Assembly (NCBI GenBank): GCA_039583875.1
Contig: CM077147.1
Span: 160,455,866 to 160,519,865, forward strand
Source: Platanthera guangdongensis
Lineage: Eukaryota > Streptophyta > Magnoliopsida > Asparagales > Orchidaceae
Reading direction: 5' to 3'
DNA: 64,000 bases
A program made the translations under genes and the position numbers. Under the pieces are notes generated by a model. The model worked only from the letters and a program-made list of their open reading frames with translations. It was not told the origin of the DNA and ran no database searches. Within the stretch, counting starts at the first letter, position 1. The number at the start of each line of letters is the position of its first letter. Shown here one piece after another: positions 51,086-62,841 of the stretch.

Positions 51086-53392
51086 TGTAACACCCCCTAT
51101 CCGTCGCATAGCATATAGCAGTAGGTCTGGCCGGGGACCGACGCTGTATGCCACAGACAGACCGGGTGGTTACTCATGGAAACCATCCAACCAATCATAA
51201 CGTCCTACACAGAGCATTCTAGCAGAAGCAGTTTATAAAAGTTGCAATAAAGAACCCATCACTAAAGCATGAATGTCCACTAATATAAAATAGGAATGTT
51301 GTACATACACCAGTACAAGCCTTAATGCCTTACAAAATGGTTCACTTCATATTACATGTTTTACAAACCACGGCACGCAGGCCGGTCATACATGAATAAA
51401 AACAGTAAACACTCCAATTAGGCCTTCGAGGGCCGGCTTCGCATTTTGGGCTTTAGCCCGCTATTGACCGCTTGGTCCAGCAGTACCTGCAAGCAACAAA
51501 ACCACCGCATGGTGGCAAACAAGGCAACGGTCAGCAATGCTGACCAAATAATAACGATCCCGCCCACAGCTCGGGGCGGCGATGCTCCTTCCCTGCATTT
51601 CATTAGCATAAGCGAGCATTATAATAATATTCATTTCATCACAGGCGTAGGCTCTCACGGCCACACACCCCATGCACTCAGGGCACATTCTCGGTGAACC
51701 GGTCGATGTCACGTCAGTTAAAGCCATAGACATTCCAGACTCACCACCGCCACTTTGACGGCCAAACCTATGAGCATTTTTTGTCTTCACGGCATGGGTC
51801 ACGTCAATTTAAGCCATAAACCGCCGAAGACCCTCATCTATGCCAACAGCAAGTGCCACGTAACTTTAGGTCTCTTTAACCCGAACGACATAGATATGGG
51901 TACGGTTCCATCTAACTCGTGCTCACGTCGCAACGACAATTTAAGTCATTTGCCAAGGTCAAACTTCTCCTGAGTCCCATTTTCGTCACACAATTTCACA
52001 TAACTCGGTTATGTTCAAGTTGGCTCTCAGGCCTCCATGTTGGCAAGATCACGCATCAGCCCAGTTTTCCGGGTGCACCTTAGGGTTAGTCCCCAAGGCT
52101 CCCTGTTGCAATCTACCGTGTAGAAAACCCGAAAAACAACCAATCGTGCGGAGTCTTCTCCGGCATTTATGCAATGCAACATCACCGATCCAGACCAACA
52201 TGTCCGGGTAGGCTTCACACATCATGTCTATGTCCGTTCTCGCTTACGGACTCTAAAAAACGGGGACTTCACATATCTACCCCAAGGAACGCCTCCAACT
52301 CACCGCAAACTTGCGAGAGCGGGCTTCCTATGCAAAGAAGGAGAGCTACTCATGCTCAAGAAGAGAATCATTATCCTTGCGTTCCTCTTTCACGCCATGG
52401 AAAAGTAAGCGGATGAAAAGCACCGCAGTAGCTTTGCCTCCGTGGATCCGGAGTCGGCTCGCGATTTGGAGCTTCGAAGCTCCTCCAATGGCCGGATCTA
52501 GCTTCTTCTTCCTTCCTTGGCTCTCCTCTCTCTCTAAGCTTTTAGAAAGATAACCACTCATGAAAAGTGAGGGTTTCTAAGTCCAAGCCCGGGTATATCC
52601 TACCAGGAACAACCCCCAGCCGTTGGATCATCAATTAAAGAAACGAACGGCTTTGATTCGGGACTGAAATGCCCAATCTGGATCGCACACGGCCTGGCAC
52701 ACGCCCATGTCCAGGGCCGTGTGACTCATTCGCCGTCAAAATCGACTCGTCTGGAACAACACACGGGCATAGAACACGCCCGTTTTCGACATGACACGCC
52801 CGTGTTCCACCTGACACGGCCGTGTGGCCGGCCGTGTACCCCCATCGATTTCTCCCAAAAACAACCCGAGCACTGCACGGGTTCTAGGACACGCCCGTGT
52901 CCTTGCCCGTGTCTACCTCAACACGCCTGGGCTCCAGGCCGTGTACACGGTCTCGACACTCGACACTTCGTCGAGTGAAGATCGTCGACCTGATGACACG
53001 GCCTTGGACACGCCCGTGTCCTAGGACGTGTGACTTGTCTTGACACATCGTTGCGCAAAGTTCGTCGACTCCCCGGGACGAGTGTCGACACGGGGCGACA
53101 CGCCCGTGTCGCAGGCCGTGTGCCATGTCTCGACACTTCGTCGAGCGCAGTGTCGACTTCACAGGCTGAGTGTCGACACGGGTCGACACGCCCTGCGACA
53201 CGCCCGTGTCGCAGGCCGTGTTCTCTGCTCGACGGTCGTCGACTCCAAAATCGTCGACCTCTCGACCAAAACGTCGAACCCAGCCTGACACGCCCTGGGA
53301 CACGCCCGTGTCCCAGGCCGTGTGCCTCCTGCCAGAACCCAAAACTGGCCCAAAACGTCACCCGTCGCTCCTTTGAGTCTCGGGGCGTTACA
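51086..53392 (-). repeat. Tekay-like 3' LTR with ACACGGGCGTGT-type array
   Basis: It is nearly the same as 57928-60244. The end nearest the interior (52685-53330) is packed with palindromic units such as GACACGCCCGTGTC and ACACGGCCGTGT plus TCGTCGA words. Confidence 0.9.
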
Positions 53393-53393
53393 A

Positions 53394-53406
53394 CTCTCCC
53401 CCTCTT
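53394..53406 (-). promoter_or_regulatory. Tekay-like polypurine tract
   Basis: Minus strand AAGAGGGGGAGAG next to the 3' LTR start TGTAACGCCCC. Confidence 0.8.
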
Positions 53407-54007
53407 AAAAGAATTTCGTCCACGAAATTATATAAAGGAAAGACATGTACAAAACCAAAATTTGTACCTGAGCGGAACAACTCCGGATACACGTCAAGCA
53501 TAGTCTGTTCTCGCTCCCAAGAGAGCTCCTCACGACCGCAATAGTCCCACCGGACCTTGACCATCCTGATCTCTTTATTGCGTGGCCGCTTGACCTCTGA
53601 GTCCTCAATCCGCACGAGCTTTAGTTTCGTCGTCAAACCACTATCAACTGGCGCTTGATCGACCACGATCACTCGCGTAGGCTCTTGCACCGCCTTCTGT
53701 AGCATCGAAATAAGGAATACATCATGTAGACCACTAGGCTCCACTGAAAGCTTCACTTGATAGGCATGCTTCACCAACCCGCTCCAGAACCTCAAACGGC
53801 CCAAGGTACCTCGGGCTTAGCTTTTTCAATCACCGCACCCGCGAGACACCCTTGAATGGCTTGATCTTTAAGTACACTTAGTCGCCCACAGCGAACTCCA
53901 CGTTCCTGTGCTTGGAATTATAGTACTTCGCTTGCCGGTCCCGAGCGATAAGCAACCTCTCCCGAAAGGTTCTCAGCAAAGAAGTAGCATCCTCCACTTC
54001 TAATCGC
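53407..54007 (-). pseudogene. Tekay-like integrase C-terminus and chromodomain region
   Basis: Minus strand: KLSVEPSGLHDVFLISMLQK (the conserved ..P.....HNVFHVS.L), then KRPRNKEIRMVKVRWDYCGR, EELSWERE and YPELF, ending VDEILLRGG. KVRWDY...ELSWERE is the truncated chromodomain-like motif of this lineage. The first part (53805-54007) has stops. Confidence 0.8.
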
Positions 54008-55045
54008 TTATATAACTTGACTCGCCCGTTTCCAACCAGGACAACGGCGTGCGACATCTTCTACCATATAAATATGGTCTTCCCATTGCTTTCCAAAGTC
54101 CAAGACATGCATGCGGAGCATGTATTCTATGGTTCTATTGACCCTCTCGGTCTGCCCATCCGTTTGCGGATGGAAGGCTGTGCTGAATTTCAACTTTGTC
54201 CCCAACATTTGCTGCACAAGCCTCCAATCATTGGACGTGAACCGCTCATCACGGTCACTCACGATGCTGCGGGGCACACCGTGAAGCCGTACAATGTTAT
54301 CCTCATAAAGTTTTGCCAACTTCTCCACCGGATCATCCTTCCTATGCGGAATGGAATGCGACACCTTCGTTAACCGATCTACGACCACCCAAATGGCATC
54401 ATTCCCCTTTTGCGACCTTGGCAAACCGTGCACAAAGTCCATAAAGATGTCGTCGAATTTCCACTCTGGAATAGGCAAGGACTTAAGAAATCCTCCCGGC
54501 TTTTGGCACTCCGCCTTCACCAAGGCGCAAGTTTGGCACTTCGCTACAAAGAGCGCCACATCTTTCTTCAAACCAGACCACCAAAACAGTTTCTTCACAT
54601 CGCGGTACATCTTTGTGCTCCCCAGGTGAATCGGGTACTTGGTATGGTGTGCCTCGTACAACAATTCCACCCGCAAATTGCCCACACTTGGGACGCACAG
54701 ACGACCGTCTTTCCAAAGCAATCCGTCCTCCACAACGAATTTGGAATTTGACCCATCCAGAGCCTCTACCATGAACTGCTTCATATGGACATCCATATCC
54801 AAAGCCTGCCGAATCCGATCAGCCAGGTCATATTGGACTTCAGTCCAATTCAGGACTGCTTCAGCACTTGATTGCCTATCCACACAAACAATCACCAACA
54901 CCTCCAACTCCCGTACCAACCGCTCATCATGCACCGATAGCCAATTGGCTCGAGCTGGGGCTCGACGACTCAACGCGTTCGCAACCGCATTCCCTTTGTC
55001 AGGCACGTAGTGGATCTTGAATGTATAGTCTCCCAAGAACTCCAT
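54008..55045 (-). pseudogene. Tekay-like integrase
   Basis: It begins with the end of RNase H (YVPDKGNAVANALSRR). Zinc-binding region: YEAHHTKYPIHLGSTKMYRD and CQTCALVKAEC. Catalytic core: IFMDFVHGLPRSQKG, IVSDRDERFTSNDW and AFHPQTDGQTERVNRTIEYM, with all three acidic residues present. This frame of 345 codons is the best-kept part of the element. It then runs out of frame at 54008. Confidence 0.88.
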
Positions 55046-56101
55046 CCATCTACGCTACCACATATTCAGATCCTTCTGATCAATCAGATACTTCACGCTC
55101 TTGTGACCGGCGTAGATATCCATCTTCACACCGTAAAAAATTACGCCTCCACGGCTTCAAGGCAAAATTTACGGCCGCTAACAACAAGTCATGGACCGGA
55201 TAGTTCCTCTCGTGCACTTTTGGTTGTCTCGCGCCATAAGCTATTACGCTTCCGTGTTGCAGCAACACGCAACCCAAACCGCTGCCCGAAGCATCGCTAT
55301 TAAATCTCATAGCCTTTGATCCCACTCGGCGAAGTCAGCACAGGCGCCGTGGTCAACCGACATCTCAACTTCTCAAAAGCTCGCGCGCACTCCGGCGTCC
55401 AAAAGAACTTCTGCTCCTTCCTCGTCAAAGTAGTGAGGGGTAACGTTATCCGCGAGAAGTTCTCTACGAAGCGCCTGTAATAGCCGGCAAGCCCCAGAAA
55501 GCTCCGGACTCCTGATACGGTAGAAAGCTCAGGCCACTCCCGCATCGCAACAATCTTCGCTGGATACACTGGAATACCCTCCCCACTCACTATATGACCG
55601 AGGAACTCCACTGAGGATAACCAAAACTCGCACTTCGAGAACTTGGCATACAACTGACTCTTCCTTAGCGTCTACAAAACCAAAAGAAGATGCTTGAAGT
55701 GATCTTCCTTACTCTGCGAGTACACCAAAATATCGTCGATGAAGACGATCACAAAATGGTACAAGTACTCCCGGAAGGTCCTGTTCATTAAATCCATGAA
55801 CACTGACGGCGCATTAGTCAGCCCAAACGGCATGACCGTAAACTCGTAACGCCCGTATCCTGTACTGAACGTTATCTTAGGGATATCACTCTCCCTTATC
55901 TAGTTTAGAGTACACTGTTGACCCGACCAGCGGATCACATAGATCATCGATCCTTGGGATTGGGTACTTGTTCTTTTCCGTTAACTTGTTAAGCTCCCGA
56001 TAATCCATACATAGCCTCAAGCTTCCATCCTTCTTCTTAATAAAGAGGGTCGGTGCGCTCCAAGGCGAAGGAGTTGGGCGCACATACCCTTGCTCCAACA
56101 A
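55046..56101 (-). pseudogene. Tekay-like reverse transcriptase and RNase H
   Basis: Minus strand: [40 protein letters not shown], then [16 protein letters not shown], where the usual LRSGYHQLR(I/V) segment is deleted. It continues with [18 protein letters not shown], the catalytic [15 protein letters not shown] and [17 protein letters not shown], then RNase H ([17 protein letters not shown]). The deletion in the palm and several frame changes mean it is inactive. Confidence 0.82.
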
Positions 56102-56759
56102 CTTTTAGCAGTTGCCCCTTCAGCTCTGCCATTTCCTTAGGCGCTAGCCGATATGGAGAGCGTGACACAGGCTTTGCACCTAGTACTAGCTCAATCATGA
56201 AATCTATCTCCCGTTGAGGCGGGGCTCCAGGAAGATCTCTAGGGAACACATCAGGATACTCCGATACCACTAAAATATTAACCAACGCGGGCTTCGGCTT
56301 TGCAACCGCCACTAGTGTACAGAATAGCTCTGCACCAGCACGAACCGCCTTCACCACCTGAAGAGCAGACACCAACGTCTTGCTCGACCTCTTCGAGCCC
56401 GTAAAGGTCGTCTCACGACTTGCTCCCAGCTTGGCTTCCTTGCTACCGTAATCTATATAGGCTTGCTGCTCCGAGAGCCAGTCCATGCCAAATATAACGT
56501 CGAACTCCACCAACGGAGGTAATGACGCTTGCAGATCGAACTCCTGATTCCCAATCCAAAACTAAGCGCAATAAATTCTACCCGCACACAATGAGCACCA
56601 TTGGACTATAACGCATCCAATTTGTCTCTTACCATCGAAGGAAGTACGCCGACGCACAATTAAATTCCTAATAAAGGAATGCGGAGCTCCCTAAACGAAC
56701 GGTGCTCTCGCAGATGAAGTAAAGTCGTAACAAAGCTTAGCACAGGTAGTTCTAAGCAG
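56102..56759 (-). pseudogene. Tekay-like protease and linker
   Basis: Minus strand FDVIFGMDWLSEQQAYIDYG is the C-terminal part of the gypsy protease. PDVFPRDLPGAPPQREIDFM is the linker before RT. The N-terminal half with the DSG/DTG core is not legible because of frame breaks at 56514-56759. Confidence 0.7.
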
Positions 56760-57705
56760 CTAACATACACAAGGGCGACAAGTATTTAAGGCAAAACTAT
56801 ATTTAAACATACCTGCCCTTATGACGGCGTGCTTCCTCCAGGGCTTTAGGCACTCACGGGCATAATGCCACGGCTCCCCACAGTTGAAACATGTGCCCGG
56901 GGTCTGACCCGTAGTCGCCCCAGAAGCACCAGAAGGAGCTGGACCCAAAGTCCTATGCTTCTTATACCATTTTTGATATACAGACTTTGAGGTGCTCGAC
57001 ACTTTGTATGTTGTCTCCTTTGCACTAGAGTCCTTGACTGCTCCAGATATAACTTTCTTGGCCTTCTTAGCACCTTTCCAACAGTCTCGGGCAAAGTGCC
57101 CTTTCTTTCCACAAGTAAAACATGTGTAAGTAGCTTTGCTAGTCGATGTCATAGCCCCTTTCTCCAGCATTCCAACGGACGCAACCCTTATGGGGCTTGC
57201 ATAGTTCGATACCATGGTCGCTGGCATCGGAAGGGTCTTCCTCAAATCTGCCTCCAAAGATCTAGCTGATTCCACCAAGGCTCGGAATCCCAATAACTTT
57301 GGTCCTAGCAGTAGAACTCGTAACTCGGCGCGCAAGCCATTATAAAATCTATCGACTGTAGCATGCTCATCAACCAACTCAAAGCATGGGTAGCAGCTTA
57401 TCATAAGAAATGCTTGCAAATATTCCTCAACTGTGTGCGCTCCCTGCACTAAATACATATTCAGCTGCTGCCCCGACGGTCTACCAAAGGTCGTCTACTG
57501 CATCACGCCCACCGGCGTTGAAGCCACAACAGGGGCGCAGGGTTGTACATTTCCTCCAAGCTGTGCACCCGTCACATCGAACACTGCTTCTACAATCCTT
57601 CTAACGGTTTCATACGAAGGAGGAGTCTCAAACACCTCACCGGGTGCACTATGCTCCTCAGAAACCGGACATTCTGGCAGTCCAGCGCCGCTTCCGGTCA
57701 CCTAT
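56760..57705 (-). pseudogene. Tekay-like gag with two zinc knuckles
   Basis: The N-terminal piece (57495-57701) includes EEHSAPGEVFETPPSYETVR. After an internal deletion that removes the first half of the capsid core, QGAHTVEEYLQAFLMISCYP, RFYNGLRAELRVLLL and ESARSLEADLR follow. The zinc knuckles are CFTCGKKGHFARDC and CFNCGEPWHYAREC. It is broken by at least one frameshift and one deletion. Confidence 0.78.
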
Positions 57706-57907
57706 AGTGGTACAAAACACCGTTAAGCGACCAAATAAAATTGCAAACAACAATTATAGGAACGCGCAGGTTCCTCAAACACGTGTATTTTCATTCCTAA
57801 GTGGACATTCATGGGTTCTTTTGTTGTTATAACGATGACGCACACACCTGTGCTCACCACCCCTTAAAAAGAATTCGCCCACGAATTCATCTTAAACCCG
57901 ACCAAAA

Positions 57908-57924
57908 CCAGTAGTCTGATACCA
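57908..57924 (-). promoter_or_regulatory. Tekay-like primer-binding site
   Basis: Minus strand TGGTATCAGACTACTGG, three bases after the LTR end; the first ten bases match the initiator Met-tRNA complement. Confidence 0.8.
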
Positions 57925-57927
57925 AAT

Positions 57928-60244
57928 TGTAACACCCCCTATCCGTCGCATAGCATATAGCAGTAGGTCCGGCCGGGGCCCGATGCCGTATGCCACAGAC
58001 AGACCTGGTGGTTACTCATGGAAACCATCCAACCAATCATAACGTCCTACACAGAGCATTCTAGCGGAATCAATTTATAAAAGTTGCAATAAAGAACCCA
58101 GCACTAAACCATGAATGTCCACTAATATAAAATAGGAATGTTGTACATACACCAGTACAAGCCTTAAGGCCTTACAAAATGGTTCACTTCATATTACATG
58201 TTTTACAAACCACGGCACGCAGGCCGGTCATACATGAATAAAAACAGTAAACACTCCAATTAGGCCTTCGAGGGCCGGCTTCGCATTTTGGGCTTTAGCC
58301 CGCTATTGACCGCTTGGTCCAGCAGTACCTGCAAGCAACAAAACCACCGCACGGTGGCAAACAAGGCAACGGTCAGCAATGCTGACCAAATTATAATGAT
58401 CCCGCCCCCAACTCGGGGCGACGATGCTCCTTCCCTGCATTTTATTAGCATAAGCGAGCATTATAATAATATTCATTTCATCACAGGCGTAGGCTCTCAC
58501 GGCCACACACCCCATGCACTCAAAGCACATTCTCGGTGAATCGGTCGATGTCACGTCAGTTAAAGCCATAGACATTCCAGACTCACCACGTCCACTTTTA
58601 CGGCCAAACCTATGAGCATTTTTTGTCTTCCCGGCATGGGTCACGTCAATTTAAGCCATAGACCGCCGAAGACCCTCATCTATGCCAACGGCAAGTGCCA
58701 CGTAACTTTAGGTCTCTTTAACCCGAACGACATAGATATGGGTACGGTTCCATCTAACCGGTGCTCACGTCGCAACGACAATTTAAGTCATTTGCGCAGG
58801 TCAAACTTCTCCCGAGTCCCATTTTCGTCACACAATTTCACATAACTCGATTATGTTCAAGTTGGCTCTCAGGCTTCCATGTTTCCAAGATCACGCATCA
58901 GCCCAGTTTTCCGGGTGCACCTTAGGGTTAGTCTCCAAGGCTCCCTGTTGCAATCTACCGTGTAGAAAACCCAAAAAACAACCAATCGCACGGAGTCTTC
59001 TCCGGCATTTATGCAATGCAACATCACCGATCCAGACCAACATGTCCGGGTAGGCTTCACACATCATGCATATGTCCGTTCTCGCTTACGGACTCTAAAC
59101 AACGGGGACTTCACATATCTACCCGAAGGAACGCCTCCAACTCACCGCAAACTCGCAAGAGCGGGCTTCCTATACAAAGAAGGAGAGCTACTCATGCTCA
59201 AGAAGAGAATCGTTACCCTTGCATTCCCCTTTGGCGCCATGGAAAAGTAAGCGGATGAAAAGCATCGCACTAGCTTTGCCTCCGTGGATCCGGAGTCGGC
59301 TCGCGATTTGGAGCTTCGAAGCTCCTCCAATGGCCGGATCTAGCTTCTTCTTCCTTCCTTGGCTCTCCTCTCTCTAAGCTTTTAGAAAGATAACCAATCA
59401 TGAAAAGTGAGGGTTTCTAAGTCCAAGCCCGGGTATATCCTACCAGGAACAACCCCCAACTGTTGGATCATCAATTAAAGAAACGAACGGCTTTGATTCG
59501 GGACTGAAATGCTCAATCTGGATCGCACACGGCCTGGCACACGCCCGTGTCCAGGGCCGTGTGCCTCATTCGCCGTCAAAATTGACTCGCCTAGAACAAC
59601 ACACGGGCATCGAACACGCCCGTGTTCGACATGACACGCCCGTGTTCCACCTGACACGGCCGTGTGGCCGGCCATGTACCCCCATCGATTTCTCCCAAAA
59701 ACAACCCGAGCACTACACGGGTTCTAGGACACGCCCGTGTCCTTGCCCGTGTCTACCTCAACACTCCTGGGCTCCAGGCCGTGTACACGGTCTCGACACT
59801 CGACACTTCGTTGAGCGAAGATCGTCGACCTGATGACACAGCCTTGGACACGCCCGTGTCCTAGGCCGTGTGCCTTGTCTCGACACATCGTTACGCAAAG
59901 TTCGTCGACTCCCCGGGACGAGTGTCGACACGGGTCGACACACCCTGCGACACGCCCGTGTCGCAGGCCGTGTGCCATGTCTCGACACTTCGTCGAGTGC
60001 AGTGTCGACTTCACGGGCTGAGTGTCGACACGGGTCGACACGCCCTGCGACACGCCCGTGTCGCAGGCCGCGTTCTCTGCTCGACGGTCGTCGACTCCAA
60101 AATCGTCGACCTCTCGACCAAAACGTCGAACCCAGCCTGACACGCCCTGGGACACGCCCGTGTCCCAGGCCGCGTGCCTCCTTCCAGAACCCAAAAATGG
60201 CCCAAAACATCACCCGTCGCTCCTTTGAGTTTCGGGGCGTTACA
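57928..60244 (-). repeat. Tekay-like 5' LTR
   Basis: About 2317 bp, with a few per cent of differences from 51086-53392. The palindromic array lies at 59525-60185. On the minus strand, the promoter side follows the array. Confidence 0.9.
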
Positions 60245-60685
60245 TGCCGGGAGCTGATGAAACCAGTCTCTAGCTTTGTCCTTTAGAGTGATGGCGAAGA
60301 GACGACATTTAAAAGCGTCCGTCATGGGTCTGATCGAAACCGCGTCATCGAACCATTGCAAGTGATGGAGGGGATCATCCTTCCCCACATAATAGTTCAT
60401 CTCGGGTTCTCGGAAACCTTCCGGGACGGGGGCCGACGGGATTAGCTCGCAAAAAGGGGATCCTCTCGCCGCAGGTCTCGCCGCCCCTACTCGCGCAACG
60501 ACCTCTCCTGGCGAGATGGTACCTGCCGGGCTAGGGAACAGCTCCCTTCCTGCCATGTCTCTCCCGCTCCCTTCCGCCATCACCTCTTCCCCGGTCTGCT
60601 CCCCGGGGCGTCTTCTCCCACGCACGCCGAGACGAATTCTTCTTGTGTCGTAAGAGCCGGTACTTGATGCAGGGGGGTTGAACAA
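60245..60685 (-). pseudogene. Tat-type gag, N-terminal part
   Basis: Minus strand: a disordered Arg/Gly-rich leader (RRIRLGVRGRRRPGEQ), then SPFCELIPSAPVPEGFREPE, MNYYVGKDDPLHHLQWFDDA, MTDAFKCRLFAITL and KDKARDWFHQLPA. It fits the start of the retrotransposon Gag domain in the Tat lineage (P.P..F..P....Y.G..DP..H...F). It is cut by the Tekay-like LTR at 60244. The remainder is not found on the other side at 51085. Confidence 0.8.
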
Positions 60686-60850
60686 TCTCCCTGTCGCGAG
60701 ATCCCTTGCAGCAAATCCATGATCCCCTTGATTGAAGCCATGAACTCTTATCTTCCGACAAATCCTCCCGGGTTATCTGACCCCTCTCCTTCTCCCTCTC
60801 CCTGACCTCCCGCCATGTGGTTGCTCAAGGTTCTTCTCTGAGGGCTGCGC

Positions 60851-60870
60851 TCCACGCTCACCGCACCAAA
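60851..60870 (-). promoter_or_regulatory. Tat-type primer-binding site
   Basis: Minus strand TGGTGCGGTGAGCGTGGAG starts a few bases from the LTR end. The same string is at window start (1-18), confirming it as a conserved part of this family. Confidence 0.55.
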
Positions 60871-60872
60871 AA

Positions 60873-61569
60873 TGTTGGAGCCGGCTTTCTGGTCCCTCCT
60901 AGAGTTCGAAATAGGATGCAGCCCACACGTACTGTCTCAGTGCTATCCTCCTGATGAGAGTCAGAGATCTGAAAACAGACCGAGGGGTCTCAGCTCGGAG
61001 GTCCCACCTCTTTCCCGGAAGAACTGAAGATCTTCCCCTCCCTAGCCAATGCTGAGCTAGGTGCCTGTGAGGAAAATAGTGGAAAGGTTCAACGACCATC
61101 TCAGGCACCTTATCGGTCTATTTATAGGCCTCTGAATCTGATCTACAAATATCACTTCTAAATCAACCTGAAATGACCAAAACACCCTCGACTGGGTCTG
61201 CCAACAGCCAAACTCCGCTGTTCTGGAGAGCTATATGTAGACCTCCAGAGGTAAAAATGTAAAACTATCTGGGGCACAAAGGTAAAATCCCCCTTTGGGG
61301 GAAAAGGGTAAAAACACCTTTCTCGCATGTGGCTAGTGGGGAAGGTACTGGCAGGCGAGATGACCCTCTGTCCGTCTCGCCGGCCTCTCGCCCTGTAGGC
61401 TCTCTCGCCTTGTAGGCTCTCTCGCCTTGTAGGTTCTCTCGCATATAAGGAAGATCTCGCCCACTTCCAAAGATTACCCATCTCGCCTCCTGCAGGGGGC
61501 CATCCTATCATCTCGTCAGTCTTCCCTTCTCGCTCGTTGGATCACCTTGCGCGAGCCCAAGGTTGTACA
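60873..61569 (-). repeat. Tat-type LTR, second copy
   Basis: TGTTGGAGCC...GGTTGTACA on the plus strand, 697 bp. Minus-strand TATA box GGCCTATAAATAGACC at about 61112-61127. It contains CTCTCGCC repeats at about 61378-61450. It matches the window-start LTR except for its first 60 bases. Confidence 0.82.
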
Positions 61570-61627
61570 GCTCCTGTAACCTTGCACCTGGTCTCTCTAA
61601 TAGCATCTATGAAGAGATGTCCAAGAT

Positions 61628-61908
61628 ATAGTCCTCGCCCGGCATATCATGGACCATGAGGGAACCCTCCAACATCTCCTAAAATGAGCCATGCTTCCCT
61701 CTGCCTTCTTCATCAGCTTCAACCTCCACTCATGCATCACAGGAGTATCACCAACTACCTTGGGCACAAAAAACCAAGTCTCGTTACCACTGAAAGTAGT
61801 CACCTCTTCAGCCTTGGTGTCAACCACCTTCTTGATGTAACGGTCCAGGCCCATCAACATGGGACCCAGCTGGACCGCCGGCCTACCAGAGTCCAGACCC
61901 GGGCCCAC
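61628..61908 (-). pseudogene. Mosaic fragment with a copia-derived patch
   Basis: 61628-61702 matches 39698-39774 (inside Copia-C) at most positions. Beyond it, a minus-strand frame reads GNETWFFVPKVVGDTPVMHE and WRLKLMKKAEGSM, which I do not recognise. The join to different sequence on both sides suggests patchwork. Confidence 0.45.
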
Positions 61909-61989
61909 TCCTGGTAGTCAGCCTATCACATTCAAGCCTGCAGGCCATGCACCCCAACCCCTCTCCGGCCTGTTTATCAGCACGGTAGG

Positions 61990-62066
61990 TTGTTGCCACT
62001 GGGTCTCGAACCCAGGACCTTGATAAGAGAGCTTTCCACCACTCCCTCATCACCAATTGAGTAGGA
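61990..62066 (-). repeat. tRNA-derived sequence (SINE head candidate)
   Basis: Minus strand TACTCAATTGGTGATGAG resembles a tRNA D-arm with A box, and CTGGGTTCGAGACCCAG is a perfect T-arm stem-loop with a B box GGTTCGAGACC. The acceptor stem does not close, so it is not a working tRNA gene. It lies just outside the LTR at 62069. Confidence 0.5.
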
Positions 62067-62194
62067 TTTGTAACGTCTCGAATCGCTCTAGGCCCCTAGT
62101 GTGTGTGTTTTTGAGTCAGGAGGGTTGACTCGAGTCCTGAGAAGTGCAGGGAATTGGACTGCACTTGTGGAGAAGTGGAGAAATCAGTGTAAAA

Positions 62195-62310
62195 AGACAC
62201 GGGTAGTGACACGGGTAGTGACACGGGTAGTGACACGGGTAGTGACACGGGTAGTGACACGGGTAGTGACATGGGTAGTGACACGGGTAAGTGACACGGG
62301 TAGTGACACG
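62195..62310. repeat. 12-bp tandem array GACACGGGTAGT
   Basis: About nine head-to-tail copies with two single-base variants (ATGGGTAGT, GGGTAAGT). It leads into palindromes GACACGGCCGTGTCCC and a 46-base block that occurs twice (62306-62352 and 62403-62448). Confidence 0.95.
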
Positions 62311-62781
62311 GCCGTGTCCCTACCCGTGTGCGTCGAGTTGAGCTCGACGAGCCGTGTCGAGATCGTCGAGCTGTGTCGACACCAAGTGACACGGGTAGTG
62401 ACATGGCCGTGTCCCTACCCGTGTGCGTCGAGTTGAGCTCGACGAGAAGTGTCGAGATGCAACCCGAGAAGTACACGGCCAATGACACAGCCATGCACAC
62501 GGCCGTGTCATGTGGACACGGGTCGGGACACGGGCGTGTCCCTGCCCGTGTCAAACATTGAACCGACATGGAAACCGCCACGGCCGTTTTGCGGAAGCAG
62601 AACACGGGTACGGATACGGCCGTGTCCCTACCCGTGTCACATTTTATATATAAGGGGGAGAGAAAACCCTAGCCGTTTTCATTCTCATTCTTCTCCTATT
62701 TTCTGTGAGATCTCCTGTGAGAGGGAAAACTGCAGGAGCAAGTTCTACCGAAGGAGATCCGCCATCGCCGTGAAAGAGAAG

Positions 62782-62841
62782 ATGCCGCCAAGTAGAACTA
62801 CGAGATCCATGGCTAGAAATGGTGGTACCGCTGGAGCCAAT
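62782..62841 (+). other. Short ORF start followed by a splice-donor-like site in the LTR
   Basis: An ATG about 130 bases after the TATA box opens MPPSRTTRSMARNGGTAGAN and reaches AAT/GTGAGT, a strong donor consensus. After it, base composition becomes AT-rich without coding. The basic N-terminus resembles the start of a chromovirus Gag, but this is inference. Confidence 0.35.

Larger units (their letters stand above)
51086..60244 (-). mobile_element. Tekay/Del-like chromovirus, complete but decayed
   Basis: LTRs of about 2.31 kb (51086-53392 and 57928-60244), TGTAACACCC...GGGCGTTACA, enclose a 4.5-kb interior on the minus strand. The order is primer site, gag with two zinc knuckles, protease, RT, RNase H, integrase and a chromodomain-like end. 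The closing motif DEILLRGG and the LTR termini fit Tekay/Del. The flanks ACAAA and TGCCG are not a duplication. Deletions and frameshifts are present in gag and RT. Confidence 0.88.

Noticed and set aside
52685..53330. CRISPR-like array of short repeats
   Set aside because: The units are palindromic words with irregular spacing inside an LTR that is duplicated at 59525-60185. There are no unique spacers and no cas genes, and the setting is a plant nuclear genome.
52721..53503. Several long overlapping frames on both strands in the ACACGCCCGTGT array (also 59561-60286)
   Set aside because: Open frames arise from the repeated 12-16-bp words that lack stops. The peptides are Arg/Thr/Cys/Pro repeats and exist equally on both strands.
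61990..62066. A functional tRNA gene
   Set aside because: A- and B-box-like arms are present, but no acceptor stem closes and the anticodon arm is not convincing; it is called only as tRNA-derived.
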